Source: Pseudomonadota bacterium (GTDB lineage Bacteria; Bdellovibrionota; Bacteriovoracia; Bacteriovoracales; Bacteriovoracaceae). From it: a stretch of DNA of 64,000 nt. Positions 26,579 to 33,029 of the stretch are shown in pieces (within the stretch, counting starts at the first letter, position 1; each line of letters opens with the position of its first letter). A program made the translations under genes and the position numbers. Under the pieces are notes generated by a model. That model had not been told where the DNA came from. It made no database searches and worked only from the letters and a program-made list of their open reading frames with translations. The DNA lies in contig JAIYBW010000004.1 in the NCBI GenBank assembly GCA_027488375.1, positions 434,001-498,000 of the forward strand. Direction: 5' to 3'.

Positions 26579-27073
26579 ATGCCATCATTTGATTTAGTAT
26601 CTAAGATTAATGAAATGGAACTCGCGAATGCTCTTCAGAATACTGAGAAACAAATTCAAGGTCGATTTGATTTCAAAGGATCTGACGCCAAAGCCGACTA
26701 TAAAGAGAAAGAAAAGGTTATTGAGATTGTCGCTGAAGGTGAAATGAAAGTTAAGGCCATATTGGATATACTACGTACCAATATGGGGAAACGTGGAATC
26801 TCGACTAAAGGAATGAAGGAATCTGAAATTACATCTTCAGGCCTTAAGAATAAAAAATTAACTCTTACTTTAGTCACTGGTTTTGATAAGGATGCTCAAA
26901 AGCTCATGAACCGACTCATAAAGGAAAGTGGCTTTAAAGGTAAGAGTCAGTATATGGATGAAAAATATCGAATTGAATCAAAAAGTATTGATGAACTTCA
27001 GGCCCTCTTTCAATTCTTAAGAACCCACAAAGAAATGAATCTAGAACTTAATATGGAAAATATGAAACGATAA
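26579..27073 (+). CDS. yajQ: YajQ-family nucleotide-binding protein
   Basis: Full-length (164 residues) YajQ-family protein with the conserved start MPSFDLVSKIN...ELANAL, the TEKQIQGRFDFKGS block, a KGISTKGMKE-like segment and the C-terminal QALFQFLRTHK. Members bind nucleotides, and some bind cyclic di-GMP and control virulence genes. Two PilZ proteins elsewhere in the window make c-di-GMP signalling plausible here. GGACGAACT precedes the ATG, 9 bases after proA, so it is probably part of the same transcript. Confidence 0.93.
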   Translation: MPSFDLVSKINEMELANALQNTEKQIQGRFDFKGSDAKADYKEKEKVIEIVAEGEMKVKAILDILRTNMGKRGISTKGMKESEITSSGLKNKKLTLTLVTGFDKDAQKLMNRLIKESGFKGKSQYMDEKYRIESKSIDELQALFQFLRTHKEMNLELNMENMKR

Positions 27074-27087
27074 TAAAGGAGTCTCCC

Positions 27088-27507
27088 ATGTCAGCAACAC
27101 CGATGATGGATAAAGTGAATAGCGATATTAAAGAAGCGATGAAGGCCAAGCAACAAGAAAGACTTGATGCCCTCCGAATGCTTAAAGCAGAATTCATTAA
27201 AAATAATACGGCTTCAAAACCAACTGATGAACTCACAATCACTGTGGCCCACGCTAAACGTCTTCAGGACTCTCTCGAAATGTATCAGGCCGGAACAGAG
27301 GCCCATGATAAAATCATTAAAGAACTTGCCGTGATTAAGGAATATTTACCTTCAGAAATGGGTGAAGCTGAAGTCGTAAAACTGATTCAGGATATCAAAG
27401 CAAAAGGTGCTAAAGATATGGGATCAATCATGAAAGAACTTCAGCCTCAGATCAAAGGTCGCTTTGATGGCAAGAAAGCCTCAGATCTTGTGAAGGCCAA
27501 TTTATAA
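27088..27507 (+). CDS. yqeY: GatB/YqeY-domain protein
   Basis: A small helical YqeY protein of 139 residues, related to the tail domain of amidotransferase subunit GatB. Recognisable blocks are ALRMLKAEF, the central helix ending IKEYLPSEM and the C-terminal GSIMKELQPQIKGRFDGKKASDLVKANL. It is thought to assist tRNA-linked reactions, but its exact role is unknown. AAAGGAG precedes the ATG with good spacing. The next gene starts within its stop (TAATG). Confidence 0.92.
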   Translation: MSATPMMDKVNSDIKEAMKAKQQERLDALRMLKAEFIKNNTASKPTDELTITVAHAKRLQDSLEMYQAGTEAHDKIIKELAVIKEYLPSEMGEAEVVKLIQDIKAKGAKDMGSIMKELQPQIKGRFDGKKASDLVKANL

Positions 27508-28154
27508 TGGCGATTCAGGATTTTGGAGAGCATTTTCAGTTAGGAAAACTTTACAAGGCCCAGGAATGGGCCAAAGAAATCACCTATCAAATCTCATCCC
27601 AAATTGAGGCGGGGATGACCGAAGATCAGGGTCAAGAGATTTATAAAAAGATTTGTCTTGAATCGGGTATTGAGAAAAATTGGCATCCTCCAAAAATTCG
27701 CTTTGGGCCCAATACTCAAAAATCTTTTAAAGAAAATTCTGATCCTTATTTACTGAAAGAAGAGGATATTTTTTTTATTGATATCGGACCTGTCATCGAT
27801 GGGCATGAAGCCGACTATGGTGAGACTTTTTGGCTCGGTCAAAATTATGAAATAAGAAAAATTGCGGAGTCTTCAAAAATAATTTTTGGCCAGGCCCGAC
27901 AGTTCTGGTATGAGACCAATTGTACGGGGCCAGAGCTGTATGAACACGCTAAAGAATTGGCCTCTCGCATGGGTTACAAACTCAATATGGGTAGCGATGG
28001 GCACCGTATAGGTGATTTTCCTCACCACCCTATTTTTCGTGGACCCATTATTGAATGCCTAGAAAAAATTCAACCCGATGCCTGGATTTTAGAAATACAG
28101 CTCGATCACCCACACCTCAAAATCACCTCATTCTATGAAGATATTTTAAAATAA
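27507..28154 (+). CDS. M24-family metallopeptidase-like protein
   Basis: A compact pita-bread (M24) protein of 215 residues. The metal ligands appear as D92 and D103 (FIDIGPVIDGHEADYGET, the usual 11-residue spacing), H166 in SDGHRIGDFPHH, E196 in LEIQLDHP and possibly E211. This suggests a two-metal aminopeptidase or a creatinase-like hydrolase. It is shorter than methionine aminopeptidase (about 250), so the substrate is uncertain. No signal peptide is present. Its ATG overlaps the yqeY stop, and the aminotransferase follows after 10 bases, making a likely amino-acid metabolism unit. Confidence 0.78.
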   Translation: MAIQDFGEHFQLGKLYKAQEWAKEITYQISSQIEAGMTEDQGQEIYKKICLESGIEKNWHPPKIRFGPNTQKSFKENSDPYLLKEEDIFFIDIGPVIDGHEADYGETFWLGQNYEIRKIAESSKIIFGQARQFWYETNCTGPELYEHAKELASRMGYKLNMGSDGHRIGDFPHHPIFRGPIIECLEKIQPDAWILEIQLDHPHLKITSFYEDILK

Positions 28155-28164
28155 AAGGACCCGT

Positions 28165-29280
28165 ATGAAGTACGTTAGAATGCCCATAGAAATTGAATCT
28201 CCTGAACAAATGGGATATTCCACGATCAAGAACAATCTTTCAGAAAGTTCTTATACCGATACCATATTTAAAAATCTTAATCTTAATATGAATGAGCTCG
28301 TGATCTGTTATGGGGATCATGTGGGTCATCCAGGACTAAGAGCTGAAATTCTCAAGGGAGAAAGTGGCAATCTTGGGCTAGATGATGTTCTTGTGACTGC
28401 CGGTGCAGCATCAGCACTTTTTATCGTCTCCACCTCTCTCCTCGAAGCCGGTGATGAGTTAGTCGTCGCCAAACCTAATTATGCCACCAATATCGAGACT
28501 CCTAAGGCAATTGGTGCCAGTATTAAATATCTTCCGATGACGTTTGAAAATAATTTCCAGGTTGATTTAAATGAGCTTAAAAAACTAATCACCCCTAAAA
28601 CCAAGCTTGTTTCACTCACCTGCCCTCATAACCCTACGGGAACTATGATTTCGGAGGCAGATTTAAAAGAAATTATCAAAATAGTAGAAGCCTCAAATGC
28701 ATTTCTTCTCTTTGATGAAACCTATCGAGACATGTCTTTTAAATTTAAACTCCCAATAGCTGCGAGCTTATCTGATCGAGTTATTTCGGTCTCCTCGCTT
28801 TCTAAAACCTATGGTCTTCCGGGTATTCGTATTGGTTGGCTCATTACTCAAAATAAAAAGCTTCAAGATCTTTTCCTCGCTGCTAAAGAGCAAATCTTTA
28901 TTTGTGGCTCAGTTGTTGATGAGGAGATTGCCTACCGGTATCTTGCGAGACGAAATGATTATTTCCCAGCAATTAAAAAAGATATGCTAGAAAAATTTGA
29001 GATCACTAAGAAATGGATGAATCAGCAAAATATATTTGAATGGATTGAACCATCAGGTGGTGTTGTCTGTTTCCCGCGCTTCAAAAAAGACTTTCATTTT
29101 GATAGCGAGAAGTTTTACCGCATTCTTCTAGAAGACTACAAAACTTACGTTGGCCCAGGACACTGGTTTGAAGAGTCTGACCGTCATTTTCGACTGGGAT
29201 TTGGGTGGCCGACTCAGAATGAACTCCTCAACGGCCTCAAGGCGCTAGAGCAAGCAGCCCAAGCCTCGCTCAAATCGTGA
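28165..29280 (+). CDS. Class I/II PLP-dependent aminotransferase
   Basis: An aspartate-aminotransferase-fold enzyme of 371 residues. The PLP lysine is in SVSSLSKTYGLPGIRIGW; TCPHNPTGTMI and LLFDETYRDM provide the phosphate- and ring-binding Asn/Asp. The carboxylate-binding arginine is probably in RHFRLGFGWP. It may act on an amino acid in the proline/glutamate neighbourhood, but specificity cannot be read from sequence. Related proteins include aminotransferases of unusual arginine-derived residues. AGGACCCGT precedes the ATG. It is probably the last gene of the proB-led run. Confidence 0.85.
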   Translation: MKYVRMPIEIESPEQMGYSTIKNNLSESSYTDTIFKNLNLNMNELVICYGDHVGHPGLRAEILKGESGNLGLDDVLVTAGAASALFIVSTSLLEAGDELVVAKPNYATNIETPKAIGASIKYLPMTFENNFQVDLNELKKLITPKTKLVSLTCPHNPTGTMISEADLKEIIKIVEASNAFLLFDETYRDMSFKFKLPIAASLSDRVISVSSLSKTYGLPGIRIGWLITQNKKLQDLFLAAKEQIFICGSVVDEEIAYRYLARRNDYFPAIKKDMLEKFEITKKWMNQQNIFEWIEPSGGVVCFPRFKKDFHFDSEKFYRILLEDYKTYVGPGHWFEESDRHFRLGFGWPTQNELLNGLKALEQAAQASLKS

Positions 29281-29332
29281 CTTTTTTTCATGGTTTATTG
29301 AGCCAAAGGCAAATCTGAAGTATGTTTTGAGT

Positions 29333-29587
29333 ATGAAAAATCATAAAAAAATATTTTTAGTGCTCACTTCAGCTTTTATCCTCAATCTCGCTCAGGCTTC
29401 TGACAACTGCCTCGAACAGAGAAATTTGATAAATGAGGTGAGTGAAAAAACAAATGCCTCTATCATCCTAGAGGCAACTTCTATCCTGACCAGCGCAGGT
29501 AGCAACATTGAATTATCTTCTGAAAATACTGATAATCTAAGTGTTCCAAAGAGTGTTAATAACTCATCAAGACTTTCCGAAATCTAG
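29333..29587 (+). CDS. Small secreted protein, 84 aa, unknown
   Basis: Not recognised. MKNHKKIFLVLTSAFILNLAQAS is a good signal peptide. The mature 60-residue part has one cysteine and is rich in Ser, Asn and Glu with no aromatic core, so it may be disordered. No convincing ribosome-binding site is visible before the ATG (the bases before it are TATGTTTTGAGT), which lowers certainty. It ends 10 bases before the hairpin that terminates the opposite-strand peptide gene. Confidence 0.5.
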   Translation: MKNHKKIFLVLTSAFILNLAQASDNCLEQRNLINEVSEKTNASIILEATSILTSAGSNIELSSENTDNLSVPKSVNNSSRLSEI

Positions 29588-29590
29588 TAT

Positions 29591-29615
29591 AAAAAAAGCC
29601 CCCAATTCTGGGGGC
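29591..29615 (-). terminator. Intrinsic terminator of the 34-aa peptide gene
   Basis: GCCCCC (29598-29603) pairs with GGGGGC (29610-29615) around a 6-base loop. On the minus strand the stem is followed by seven T. It starts 4 bases after the stop of the 34-residue reading frame, marking that frame as the end of a transcript. It may also serve the plus-strand gene weakly. Confidence 0.85.
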
Positions 29616-29619
29616 CTTA

Positions 29620-29724
29620 TTACCTTTTAATCTGACTTGTTACTCTTCGATATGAAAAATGCTGAAAAGTTAGCGTTGTAAGTGTCATTGAGATGAGTCC
29701 TGTTAGTACCACTATCATTTCCAT
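29620..29724 (-). CDS. 34-aa single-pass membrane peptide under a sigma-54 promoter
   Basis: Too short for standard gene calling. A perfect Shine-Dalgarno (AAAAGGAG) lies 8 bases before an ATG that opens 34 codons: MEMIVVLTGLISMTLTTLTF, then QHFSYRRVTSQIKR. Residues 3-20 form one hydrophobic helix, followed by a basic cytosolic tail with an Arg pair. A sigma-54 promoter (29804-29821) and a short leader lie upstream and an intrinsic terminator immediately downstream, so the unit stands alone. The 36-residue peptide at 30555-30665 has the same plan and similar sequence (ME-M start, helix, RR). I know no named family. Function is unknown; a membrane-stress or complex-modulating peptide is a guess. 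Confidence 0.75.
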   Translation of the reverse strand: MEMIVVLTGLISMTLTTLTFQHFSYRRVTSQIKR

Positions 29725-29770
29725 TTGATTGACTCCTTTTGATAATCAATTGGCTTCTTGCCTGTTCCAA

Positions 29771-29791
29771 AGTTTACCATCCTAGTAAACT
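29771..29791 (-). promoter_or_regulatory. Leader hairpin with GGA in the loop
   Basis: On the minus strand AGTTTAC pairs with GTAAACT (7 bp) around the loop TAGGATG. It would sit within a few bases of the predicted transcript start. AGGATG in a hairpin loop resembles the CsrA/RsmA recognition element; this is an inference. AGGATGGTA also occurs in the other leader (30784-30792). Confidence 0.45.
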
Positions 29792-29803
29792 CTCTTCTTA
29801 ACT

Positions 29804-29821
29804 AAGCATAAATCATGCCAA
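29804..29821 (-). promoter_or_regulatory. Sigma-54 (-24/-12) promoter of the 34-aa peptide gene
   Basis: Read on the minus strand the site is TTGGCATGATTTATGCTT. The GG and GC dinucleotides are exactly 12 bases apart, as sigma-54 requires (consensus TGGCAC-N5-TTGC). A start about 12 bases downstream, near 29794, gives a leader of about 70 bases. The second unit has a near-identical site at 30823-30840. Confidence 0.75.
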
Positions 29822-29870
29822 GAAAAAGACTGAAAATTGATTATTTTAAGTAACAAAATGGCACTAGGAC

Positions 29871-29897
29871 AAAAAAAAAGGGCCACCAAAGTGGCCC
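29871..29897 (-). terminator. Strong intrinsic terminator after the 182-aa secreted protein
   Basis: On the minus strand GGGCCAC and GTGGCCC form a 7-bp GC-rich stem with a 4-base loop, followed by nine T. It lies 20 bases after the stop of the 182-residue gene and about 50 bases before the next sigma-54 promoter, so it separates the two tandem units. Confidence 0.92.
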
Positions 29898-29917
29898 TAG
29901 CTTTAAGAAAACGCTGA

Positions 29918-30466
29918 TTAATTCTTCCAAACTTCCTTATCACAATAATTGAGTTCCCCGTCGAAAGTAAAAGACATCAACTGGTAGCTCTTTTTGCCAG
30001 ATTTGGCCTTCTCATTAAAAATGAGGTAACTGCCATTGCCCCCACCAACTCCAACGTTAAATCGAATAAGCTTTAAATTATCTCTTCCAGATAAAGAGAG
30101 CTGCTCTACAGTCATATCATCAATGAATTCTTGAAAAATAGACACACGACTGGCCCCACGATCGGCCATATCATAAATATCTAAGTTATTTAAAACTTCA
30201 GAAATAAGGAGGCTATCAAATTTAGAAAGGATAGTTGCGAGCTCTTTTTTTGATGTTTCCGCTGGAGAAATGGTCTCGAGAACTGTTTTTGTGACCTTGA
30301 ATTTAACTTTCTCGTAATCCTCATGAGTGAGGCACTTCCCTATATAACGACTAGAACCATCAGGCATATTTCTGTAAGCAGTTCCCATATCTTCAGTGCT
30401 GGACATATCTTGAGCAAAAGCGCCTCCCCAAACAAATAGGCCCATCACAAAAAGTGACTTCATCAT
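29918..30466 (-). CDS. Secreted protein of unknown function, 182 aa
   Basis: Not recognised. A signal peptide (MMKSLFVMGLFVWGGAFAQ) is followed by an acidic start and a helical middle (about 45-115). The C-terminal part has a glycine-rich turn, FNVGVGGGNGSYLIFNEKAKSG, then ends with ELNYCDKEVWKN. Two cysteines (KCLTHE and NYCDK) could pair. AAAGGAG lies 5 bases before the ATG. It starts 88 bases after the 36-residue membrane peptide gene on the same strand with no terminator between, so both are probably read from the sigma-54 promoter at 30823-30840. A role with that peptide in the envelope is inference. Confidence 0.72.
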   Translation of the reverse strand: MMKSLFVMGLFVWGGAFAQDMSSTEDMGTAYRNMPDGSSRYIGKCLTHEDYEKVKFKVTKTVLETISPAETSKKELATILSKFDSLLISEVLNNLDIYDMADRGASRVSIFQEFIDDMTVEQLSLSGRDNLKLIRFNVGVGGGNGSYLIFNEKAKSGKKSYQLMSFTFDGELNYCDKEVWKN

Positions 30467-30554
30467 AGAATCTCCTTTAAAATTGGGGAGAATCTATACT
30501 CTGGTGATTAAAACTGAAAGGGGGATGGAAAATTCTACAATTTGGGCCAGAGAA

Positions 30555-30665
30555 TTAGGAATTTCGATAAAGTTTATTTCGTCGGGACAGAAATCGATTA
30601 AAGACGAGACCGATAAATGTGGTAGAACCAATAATAACCCCAAGACATAATAGCATGTTTTCCAT
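30555..30665 (-). CDS. 36-aa single-pass membrane peptide under a sigma-54 promoter
   Basis: TTAAGGAGTGAT immediately precedes an ATG opening 36 codons: MENMLLCLGVIIGSTTFIGL, then VFNRFLSRRNKLYRNS. There is one membrane helix (about 4-22) and a basic tail with an Arg pair, the same design as the 34-residue peptide at 29620-29724. Aligned end to end they share the ME(x)M start, a Gly-Ile/Leu core and the RR position. A sigma-54 promoter lies about 160 bases upstream. The 182-residue secreted protein follows in the same direction. No known small-protein family is recognised (it is not KdpF- or CydX-like). Being a repeated, well-signalled frame raises confidence that it is translated. Confidence 0.73.
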   Translation of the reverse strand: MENMLLCLGVIIGSTTFIGLVFNRFLSRRNKLYRNS

Positions 30666-30684
30666 ATCACTCCTTAATAAAAAT

Positions 30685-30700
30685 GGTTCTTCCATGAACC
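30685..30700 (-). promoter_or_regulatory. Leader hairpin with GGA in the loop, second unit
   Basis: On the minus strand GGTTC pairs with GAACC (5 bp) around the loop ATGGAA. It lies 20 bases before the start codon of the 36-residue peptide, close to its ribosome-binding site, itself a GGA motif. The arrangement fits CsrA-type translational control; this is inference. Confidence 0.4.
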
Positions 30701-30822
30701 GGATGGGGCCCTAACCTTGGACTCTCCACCGCTCTTTTTCCTTGAGGCTGTCTTAAAATTTTTTAATAAGTTCAAATTTGATCTACCATCCTGGCGGACC
30801 TCACTTGTTCTTATAAATCAAT

Positions 30823-30840
30823 AAGCAGTTTTCATGCCAA
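30823..30840 (-). promoter_or_regulatory. Sigma-54 (-24/-12) promoter of the 36-aa peptide unit
   Basis: On the minus strand TTGGCATGAAAACTGCTT has GG and GC exactly 12 bases apart. The first nine bases are identical to those of the promoter at 29804-29821. A start near 30813 gives a leader of about 150 bases, which holds the conserved AGGATGGTA box at 30784-30792 and several other GGA triplets. Confidence 0.78.
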
Positions 30841-30853
30841 TACTAGAGTGAAA

Positions 30854-30937
30854 GGATTCATCATTTTTGGTGTCAATTAGACCGCCTCAAGAGTATTTGG
30901 GGCCAGTCTGGGGTGCTAAAAAGAATCCGATGATGAA
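30854..30937. repeat. Dyad upstream of the sigma-54 promoter, possible enhancer site
   Basis: GGATTC (30854-30859) and GAATCC (30923-30928) are inverse copies. So are TTCATCAT (30857-30864) and ATGATGAA (30930-30937), and T5/A5 runs add to the match. The dyad spans about 15 to 100 bases upstream of the -24 element, where a sigma-54 activator would bind. The rest of 30841-31033 shows no gene. Confidence 0.4.
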
Positions 30938-31033
30938 ACTCAATTAGAAAAAATATAAAGGCTGTTAGGAAGTTTCAGAAAAAAAAACAATTGGCCTCTT
31001 GTAGAGTTCACTCAAGCATGAAACCATATTAAA

Positions 31034-31052
31034 AGAACACAGAACGTGTTCT
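31034..31052. promoter_or_regulatory. AGAACAC/GTGTTCT palindrome, possible operator
   Basis: AGAACAC at 31034-31040 and GTGTTCT at 31046-31052 flank the spacer AGAAC, giving a 7-bp dyad 27 bases before the 86-residue gene. The nested GAACGTGTTC resembles GAAC/GTTC-type repressor sites such as some LexA boxes, but no family is assigned. Confidence 0.45.
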
Positions 31053-31079
31053 GATATTTCGACTAGGAGGGTGAGAAAA

Positions 31080-31340
31080 ATGAGTCCGCACTACTACTTG
31101 ATGAAAAACAAAAAAATCTTAAGACTTGAATCAGACATGTCTTTTACTTCCCTCTCATCAAATATCCAAGAACGATGTTTTGACTTCAGCCGAGAATCCT
31201 CTATGAATCAGGAACAGGCCAACTGGCGCGTGGTCCTTTTTAGAGATGAAATTATGGAGATTGAAGAATACCAAGAGTGGCTTCAATCCCCGGAAGCTCT
31301 TATTGAAGAAGATTTTGAATATGATCTTATTGCCAATTAA
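31080..31340 (+). CDS. 86-aa protein of unknown function upstream of a sigma factor
   Basis: Not recognised. The frame starts at the ATG 9 bases after a perfect AGGAGG; a GTG directly on that site is excluded by spacing. The product is cytosolic and acidic at its C-terminus (EEYQEWLQSPEALIEEDFEYDL), with a basic N-terminal stretch (MKNKKILRL). It lies just upstream of the FliA-type sigma factor (126 bases apart) and downstream of the 31034-31052 palindrome. A regulatory partner of the sigma factor is possible; there is no motif to support it. Confidence 0.65.
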   Translation: MSPHYYLMKNKKILRLESDMSFTSLSSNIQERCFDFSRESSMNQEQANWRVVLFRDEIMEIEEYQEWLQSPEALIEEDFEYDLIAN

Positions 31341-31466
31341 TGATGGCATAAAATCAATAAAATCCTTATTCTAGGAATCTGAAATGACTAAAATCCAATA
31401 GCTTAGAGGTATCGTCCGCTTCTCTCTCAAAATCATGCGACAATCAGAGCTCATCTGGAGGTCCAT

Positions 31467-32168
31467 GTGAGCGAGAAAATTAATCCCCAAGACTCTTCTC
31501 GGCAGGAAATCATAAAAAATTTTATGCCGACCATTCGCTACTGGGCCAAGCATTTTCACTATCAGTATCATCAGGTCTTAGATTTTGAAGACTTAGTCAT
31601 GGTTGGGGTCATTGGACTTATCGATGCCATGAATAAGTACAAGAAAGATAAGAAAAATCAGTTTAAAACTTACGCAGAATTCAGAATTAGAGGTGAAATT
31701 ATTGACGAGCTTAGAAAACAAGATTGGATGACTCGTTCTGAGAGGACAAAACAAAAGAAATATAAAAGGGCCAAGAAAAATTTAACTGAAGAGCTGGGAA
31801 GGTCTCCAACATCTGAAGAAGTTTCTAATGTTTTACATTTTAAATCGAAGGACATGATACGTCTCGAGCAATATGAAACAGGAGATACAATTAAACCCTA
31901 TGTTGAAGGTGAAACTTTAACTCAATATCCAGCCTCTAACGAGATAGAAAACTACACTTTAAAGAAGACACTTTCTGTTGTGATGGATGAGCTACCTAAA
32001 ACAATGCGACTCATCCTGGTCTTAAAATATTTTGAAGATTTAAATTTTCATGAAATTTCCAGTGTTGTGAATTTATCTGAAGGAAGAATTTGTCAGCTCC
32101 ACGCAGAAGCTCTAGAACTTTTAAAGGATAATCTGGAGAATCAGAAAGTCGACATCCTTGCTGCTTAA
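31467..32168 (+). CDS. Sigma-28 (FliA/WhiG-type) RNA polymerase sigma factor
   Basis: A 233-residue sigma-70 family protein of the FliA group. Region 2 is visible in HQVLDFEDLVMVGVIGLIDAMNKY and KTYAEFRIRGEIIDELRKQDW. Region 3 includes RSERTKQKKYKRAKKNLTEELGRSPTSEEV, and region 4 ends in FEDLNFHEISSVVNLSEGRICQLHAEAL, a helix-turn-helix for the -35 box. FliA factors drive flagellar and chemotaxis genes; no flagellar genes are nearby, so the regulon is unknown. It starts at a GTG with GGAGGT 6 bases upstream; the overlapping ATG would hit a stop at once. No anti-sigma FlgM is recognised nearby. Confidence 0.9.
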   Translation: MSEKINPQDSSRQEIIKNFMPTIRYWAKHFHYQYHQVLDFEDLVMVGVIGLIDAMNKYKKDKKNQFKTYAEFRIRGEIIDELRKQDWMTRSERTKQKKYKRAKKNLTEELGRSPTSEEVSNVLHFKSKDMIRLEQYETGDTIKPYVEGETLTQYPASNEIENYTLKKTLSVVMDELPKTMRLILVLKYFEDLNFHEISSVVNLSEGRICQLHAEALELLKDNLENQKVDILAA

Positions 32169-32797
32169 AGATTTTCTTTCTTTATCACGGAGCTAAAATC
32201 ACCACTTCGAGCTGAAAGAGTGGAAGAAACCCATTTACGAAAAAAAGCCAACATATGATCTTCAACATTTTTGGCTTCAAGAATCCCTAGGGCATAGGCA
32301 GTGGCTTCAAATGTTGAAACCCAATCGGGACGAGGAGCTTTTCTCAGTTTATATTCAGCGATGAGATTTGGTGGAAGCTTAACACTCTGAATGGTGTCAA
32401 ATTTAGCTTCACGCTTTTTAACTTGCTTCGCCTGATTCCAGTTTCCATCAGGGACAATTAAATGATAAGGCCCAGGAAAATTTGTTTTAAATGAATCATT
32501 TAATTCAATTGAATTTTCATCTGGAAATAAAAATAAAGGACGACCACTTCTTTCAATGATCGGATCAGGACTAAAATGATCATTAACTCTGCCTCTAATA
32601 AAGATCCTGGCCTCAGAAGGAATTAGTTTTTCCACAAACTGAGCTGTGTTGGATGTGAGCTTAAGCTCACTCACGTGGACAATTAAAGAAACATTTGTAC
32701 TCACTTTGATTGATTTTAGATCATCGCAGACACAAAAATAATGATTGATCCGACAATTAGGACATCGATTGTGGTGAGAGGCCCGTCTTTGGCTCAC
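32165..32797 (-). CDS. DTW-domain protein, second paralogue
   Basis: A 210-residue DTW-domain protein of the TapT tRNA aminocarboxypropyl-transferase family. A zinc-knuckle-like CPNCRINHYFCVC opens it, and the signature appears as PDGNWNQAKQV (DxNW rather than DxTW). KLRKAPRPDWVSTFEATAYAL follows near the end, as in E. coli YfiP/TapT. It starts at a GTG inside the stop of the alcohol dehydrogenase remnant (GTGA overlap) with GAGGAG about 7 bases upstream. The other copy at 4862-5593 has DGTW and a longer basic tail, so the two may modify different tRNA positions. Confidence 0.87.
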   Translation of the reverse strand: MSQRRASHHNRCPNCRINHYFCVCDDLKSIKVSTNVSLIVHVSELKLTSNTAQFVEKLIPSEARIFIRGRVNDHFSPDPIIERSGRPLFLFPDENSIELNDSFKTNFPGPYHLIVPDGNWNQAKQVKKREAKFDTIQSVKLPPNLIAEYKLRKAPRPDWVSTFEATAYALGILEAKNVEDHMLAFFRKWVSSTLSARSGDFSSVIKKENL

Positions 32798-32958
32798 GAT
32801 ATCGCTCCTCTTAAAATTTCTTTCAAATGATCTAACGTCATACTATCACATTCACCTAAGGTTGCTACCCCCGCGATCTTGAAATCGTTTGATATCTTCT
32901 CAATTCTTCCCTGCCCAAAAAGAATTTTGGTTGCGTTATAAAATTCAAAATTTTCCAT
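32794..32958 (-). pseudogene. Iron-containing alcohol dehydrogenase remnant, internally deleted
   Basis: The 54-residue frame opens with MENFEFYNATKILFGQGRIE, the start of iron-containing alcohol dehydrogenases (BdhA/YqhD type). After about 32 residues it jumps to TLGECDSMTLDHLKEILRGA, which looks like the extreme C-terminus of such enzymes (L-T-x-D-x-x-x-I-L-x-x-A). Some 320 internal residues, with NAD and iron sites, are missing, so it cannot be an active enzyme. The start codon, a GAGG site and the reading frame survive, and the stop overlaps the DTW start. The remnant may persist to feed ribosomes into that gene. The N-terminal match is strong; the C-terminal one is suggestive. Confidence 0.6.
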
Positions 32959-33029
32959 AAACAAAACCTCAACTTTAGTTTTCATTTACCTAGCAATGAC
33001 CTATGCTTTAGACATTAAGGAGTTTACTC

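Noticed and set aside
30960..31000. TTGGCC element before the 86-aa gene as a third sigma-54 promoter
   Set aside because: No GC lies 12 bases after the GG, so the spacing rule fails.
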